This document shows, in pieces, positions 56,765 through 64,000 of a stretch of 64,000 nucleotides of DNA. The stretch comes from Cyathus striatus (lineage: Eukaryota > Basidiomycota > Agaricomycetes > Agaricales > Nidulariaceae). Within the stretch, counting starts at the first letter, position 1. Every line of letters starts with the position of its first letter. The notes below the pieces were generated by a model. It saw only the letters and a list, made by a program, of their open reading frames with translations, made no database searches and was not told the origin of the DNA. The position numbers and the translations under genes were made by a program. The stretch covers positions 4,650,001 to 4,714,000 of the forward strand of contig JAOVFP010000008.1 of NCBI GenBank assembly GCA_025738555.1. Direction: 5' to 3'.

Positions 56765-59103
56765 TTAAGTCCGAGGGCCTCTCTTGTTGCGATAAAAGGA
56801 TAACGCTTGATTAACCGCATCGAGCATGGGTTTCATAGCCTTCGTGTTTTCACGCGTAAGTAGGTATTAATGTAAAGATGATATAGCATAGTACGCACTG
56901 TTTCGACTCGCGCAGGATCAATACCATGCATTTGAGCAGTCTGTACAAGCGCTTGTACTTTCTCGTGAGTTTTGGTAACATAACCAATCATCTTAGCAGC
57001 TTTCGCCACTCGTTGTTGGGGAGTGGGAGCAGACATTGTTTGTAATTCCGAGGGAGGTGGGTATGTAGCTGACCAAAATTGACGCAAGAATTCGTTAGCC
57101 GCCGTCTGACATGTAGTCATTTGTCTGAATAACCCGTCCGGAATATCATCTGAGGACATCGCGTTAGTTGGGCATCCAATACAGTAAGTGTATCGTACTT
57201 TTCCGAGACTTGACATCCAGTCGAGCAGCTACGTTTTGGGTCATGCCAGCGAATGCTGTGTCGCCGGGTTTGCGCTCCAGTTTAAACTGAAAAAGAGCTA
57301 AAAGTCAGTCACACAATGCACTTAGTAACTTGCTAACCTGCATTAAGTTCATATCCCAATGTTCCAGGCTCATCTTTGATTCTCGAATAACTGATTTAAT
57401 ATCCAGCTTCCTCCTTGCAGCAGCCTCGTCGGCAGCTTTGATTGCCATCCTGTTTTCGAAATATCGCCGACTGTCTTGCATTTCCAGTATTATACCAGTG
57501 GAGTTTTCGGTATCATGCAAATCTTCAATGTCAATCGCAGAATATGAATCCTACGCTACGTTAGCATAAAGAGCAAGGAAGATCAACAAGATACCCTACC
57601 TGTCCTTGGTCTAACCTGCGTCGCTTTGCAGCTGGGAGGTCTCCACTGAAAAGAGGTTAATTAGTAACCATAACCTATGTGCAACATATACCTACAGAGC
57701 CGAATTTAACAGCCTTTCGGAGTGTTCATTAAACTTTCGAATGAGCGGCAAGGCACCTTTCTGTCTTCCAGCCTGCATGGTGACATCCTTTTGATTCCCA
57801 GTCTGTAGTGCGTGGTGTGTTAAGTTAACATTTTACATCGATTACAGCGAAATACCTCTCCGTGATCTTCTGAAGTTGCAGCGAGATTCACAAATAGTTC
57901 AATTGGCTCCGAGCGCTGTTTGCGCGGCTCAAGTTCTTGGTAGAGATTAACGGCCAAGCCATGAATCAGAACACGTAGAACTCACCATCATCATCCTTCT
58001 CCAAGTACTTGTCCAAGATAAGATCATCTTTGACAATGTGCTGGGCCGCAGCCGAACGAATGGATGCACGGTGGGCGTTAAACAGCTTTGACTGAAAATA
58101 ACGCTTCCAGAAATCTTCCTCTGTTAACTTTTGGTGAAGTGTTCAACGGGATAATAAGAAAGCTGGAGAAACCAAATAAACCATACTTTATTCGGGACAT
58201 TTTCACTGTATGCCCTCGCCACAACGGGATATTCGTCAAATATGTCATGCACCAGTTGTGGAGTAATTCTAATCTTGATTTCTCCTCCTTCGACTGCCTC
58301 AGGCCGCGGGTCGACTATCTGGCCCGACTTTCCTTTCTTCTGATTTTCTTGGGCGGCTTGTGCCAGCAAGAGATGCTAATGTAACATTAAAGTCAGCCAC
58401 TACCAGAAATGATCTCCTTTCTTGATCACCTCACGACCATCCCAAAATTCGGCCTCAGTGATTTGCCCAGTAATAACCAAGTCTCGATGAAGAGCCGCCA
58501 ATTCTGGGTTGCTTACAAGAACTTTCTTGCGTAAACGGAATTCACTGGCAGCGTCAGCCCCAATAATAACAGGGGTGACGCCCCTTTCATTCGGGACTGA
58601 ATTGGCGCGTGATGCTGCACGAGAGGGAACAACAAAGTGCGCGGGCTTGGGAGTAGCAGCTGTGTGAACTGTAGTAGGTGGTGATGTTGCGGCAGCTATG
58701 GCAGGAGGAACAACGGCACGACCAACACTCGCATCCTTTGCAGTTCTATTGCGACTAATGATAGCCGTGAGCTCAACCTTGAACTTCTCTCTTTCGGAAA
58801 GCGCGGCAGGTTGAGCTGCAGTGAACGTGAATGTATGTCCTGTATCATCTCCAACGAGACCAAGCTTTAATTTAACCTGGGGAGCGCTCTCTTTACTGCA
58901 GAATAAAGCTTAGGTAACGTCAGCTGGGACGAGCAACAGTAGATAGACTAAGCCAGAGACTGACAGCTGGCCTCAGAGTGCAGAACACGAATGGATGGAG
59001 CTTTCTTTCCGTCTTGAGTCCATTGGAAGTGGGTGTCCGTGAGCTCCAACAAGCCTGGTAGTTTCTTGCACGAAGCCTTCGCAGCACAGACGATGGTAGG
59101 CAT
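56765..59103 (-). CDS. TFB1: TFIIH core subunit TFB1 (p62)
   Basis: Core subunit of TFIIH that contacts activators, TFIIE and XPC through an N-terminal PH domain. It starts at 59103 (MPTIVCAAKASCKKLPG) and a PH-like region follows (LTDTHFQWTQDGKKAPSIRV; HTFTFTAAQPAALSEREKF). After a Pro/Ala-rich linker come two BSD domains marked by ITEAEFWDGREHLL and TEEDFWKRYFQSKLF. Next are LNSALDLPAAKRRRLDQ and a C-terminal helical part (GLFRQMTTCQTAANEFLRQFW; HGIDPARVET; AMKPMLDAVNQALSFYR) to the stop at 56765. About ten short introns are needed. With TFB4 at 26.6 kb this makes two subunits of one complex about 30 kb apart. It is divergent from the PHOSPHO-family gene. Confidence 0.88.
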
Positions 59104-59274
59104 AAACCAAGCATCCAACTCTTGACTCTTAAGTCACATCATTTCAGTATGTCCTATTATTACGTAATTTTAAATCCAAAAATACATGTAATAATTTTGT
59201 GATCTAATATCTTATCTACGGTAGAATCTCTCCTACTCACAGGCTACACCCTCCCATACAATATACCCCATACC

Positions 59275-60204
59275 ATGGCTTCTATTCAGCGACAGCTCGT
59301 CGTGTTCGACTTTGACTGGTGAAATAGACGTGCTTCGGAGTCGTTATTTTCGTACTCATTTCTATGAAGGTCTATGGCAGACCAAGATACAGACCGATGG
59401 ATATTTGAGGTCCTTGCACCTGATCTTCGTCGAAAAATGAAGTCGCTTAAAGATGAAATACAATGGACAGATCTCATGTATGCAATCGCTCTAGCTCCTC
59501 AATACTCTACCTAACATCCCTTTAGTGCCCAGTCTCTTCGTGAAGCTCATGAACGCGGGATCACTAGGGAACAAATCGAGCATGCTCTCAAAATTATGCC
59601 TTATGTGCGCTTCGATACACCGTAAAAACTTCCCTCTGTTTATGACCAACACAGCACCCTGCCATGGTTCGCGCCGTCAGTGCCCTTAAAGATGCTGGGA
59701 TAACCACCTTTCTTTGCCTTTCCAATGCAAACTCTGTCTTTATCTCCACTATACTGCAGTCAAAGGGCCTACAAGATCTCTTCACTGAGATTGTTACAAA
59801 TCCAGCTGAATGGGAGCCATCTGGTCTTTTGAACCTTCGTCGCAGAATCGACCCTGAAGGCCCTCAGCACTCTTGCAAAGTGGGATGCAGTCCTAACATG
59901 TGTAAAGGCGAAGAACTTGAGGCATTCCTTGCTAGACAAGGCAATAACTTTGACCGCATTATTTATGTCGGTGATGGAAGCAATGACTTCTGTCCGATTC
60001 TGCGTCTCCGAAGGTTCGTATCATAACTGTCTGGGTAATGTTATTGTTAGTAACGGTTTAAGCAGTCAGGATACTGTTTTCTGCAGACTTCATCGCGGTC
60101 TTCAGAAGCGCATCGACAAGGAGGGAGAGAAAGAAGGCCTTCAGTGTAACATTCAATACTGGGCCGGAGCATGGGAAATCGAGGAGATGTTCGCCAAACT
60201 TTGA
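59275..60204 (+). CDS. PHOSPHO-family HAD phosphatase
   Basis: HAD-superfamily phosphatase of the PHOSPHO1/2 group, whose animal members act on phosphocholine, phosphoethanolamine or pyridoxal phosphate. Exons 59275-59318, 59370-59477, 59526-59604, 59655-60013 and 60066-60204 give 242 aa in exact frame. Motif I is VVFDFDWSMADQDTDRW, with first Asp as nucleophile. Motif II lies in FLCLSNANSVFI. Other features are VTNPAEWEPSG, a Cys-rich PEGPQHSCKVGCSPNMCKGE segment typical of the family, and motif III/IV IIYVGDGSNDFCP. SQDTVFCR and an acidic helix follow to the end. One donor is GTTCGT. Substrate in fungi not established. Confidence 0.88.
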
Positions 60205-60517
60205 GCTAATAATCATCTACGTTGGTTTTCATTACCGGTGCCACTGCATATATGAAGAGGAAAATGCGGAAACATAAAAGTGCCATATCAATTAATTGAA
60301 ATGAGGTTTTAGTTTTGCATGAGACAGGGCGGTATAGGCAAGGTAAGTCAAACAGGAAATAATGATTTGCAGAGGAATTGCAACATTGAGAGTGAAAAAA
60401 TAAAGCAAGCAATGCTGACAAAGAATGTGTTAATTTGAGAATAAATGTGTTGAAAAGCAAGAACCAGAACGGGAATATGAGAAAAAAAAAGCAGGATAAT
60501 AGCGTCCATTATAATCA
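60205..60517. other. Convergent 3' intergenic region
   Basis: 313 AT-rich bases between the stops of the phosphatase and YAK1 genes, including a run of A near 60482. No gene was recognised. Confidence 0.45.

Positions 60518-64000
<3,483 letters not shown>

Overview
The window looks like nuclear DNA of a basidiomycete fungus, most likely a mushroom-forming agaricomycete. The genes are densely packed on both strands and split by many short introns of roughly 45-65 nt. Typical fungal families are present: Zn2Cys6 regulators, an ERT1/AcuK-type gluconeogenesis factor, PEX5, COY1/CASP and a fused allantoicase-ureidoglycolate lyase. Intron positions given here come from reading frame, splice sites and family knowledge. 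In most multi-exon genes the exon lengths add up to an exact open frame. No rRNA, tRNA, CRISPR array, provirus or intact transposon was recognised.

Layout, left to right. (1) 1-10.3 kb: start of a Zn2Cys6 regulator (minus), RNase H2 subunit B, a lineage-specific hypothetical protein, a 2-methylcitrate dehydratase (minus, with one frame break), and a second Zn2Cys6 regulator paralogous to the first. (2) 10.4-18.4 kb: SNAPC3-like snRNA transcription factor, COG7 (one frame break), splicing factor SLU7, and an uncharacterised membrane protein. (3) 18.6-26.6 kb: 18-exon CHD1 remodeller (minus) with a long G-rich tract at its start codon, then a gene-poor, partly AT-rich 2.6 kb stretch. (4) 26.6-36.7 kb: TFIIH subunit TFB4, a taspase-1 homologue (minus), MRI1 of methionine salvage (minus), a hormone-sensitive-lipase-like hydrolase, and a SWI5/ACE2-like zinc finger protein. 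(5) 37-45.1 kb: PEX5, a CDC26-like small protein (minus), a PRA1 family protein, ERT1-like regulator (minus), and an HemK-type methyltransferase. (6) 46-64 kb: DAL2-DAL3 fusion, BRE1, mitochondrial uS9m (minus), CASP/COY1 (possible frame break), TFIIH subunit TFB1 (minus), a PHOSPHO-family phosphatase, and YAK1 kinase (minus, running off the right edge).

Most genes are housekeeping genes that do not form one pathway. Themes do recur: transcription and chromatin (SNAPC3, TFB4, TFB1, CHD1, BRE1, taspase) and Golgi traffic (COG7, CASP, PRA1). Carbon and nitrogen metabolism recurs too (prpD, ERT1, PEX5, MRI1, allantoin use). Divergent gene pairs sharing short promoters are common. Points worth a second look are a 6-nt micro-exon shared by the two Zn2Cys6 paralogues, four GC-AG introns, several one-base frame breaks in otherwise intact genes, a tandem GATA site just upstream of the allantoin gene, and a few unexplained loci. 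I saw no novel defence, toxin or biosynthetic system.
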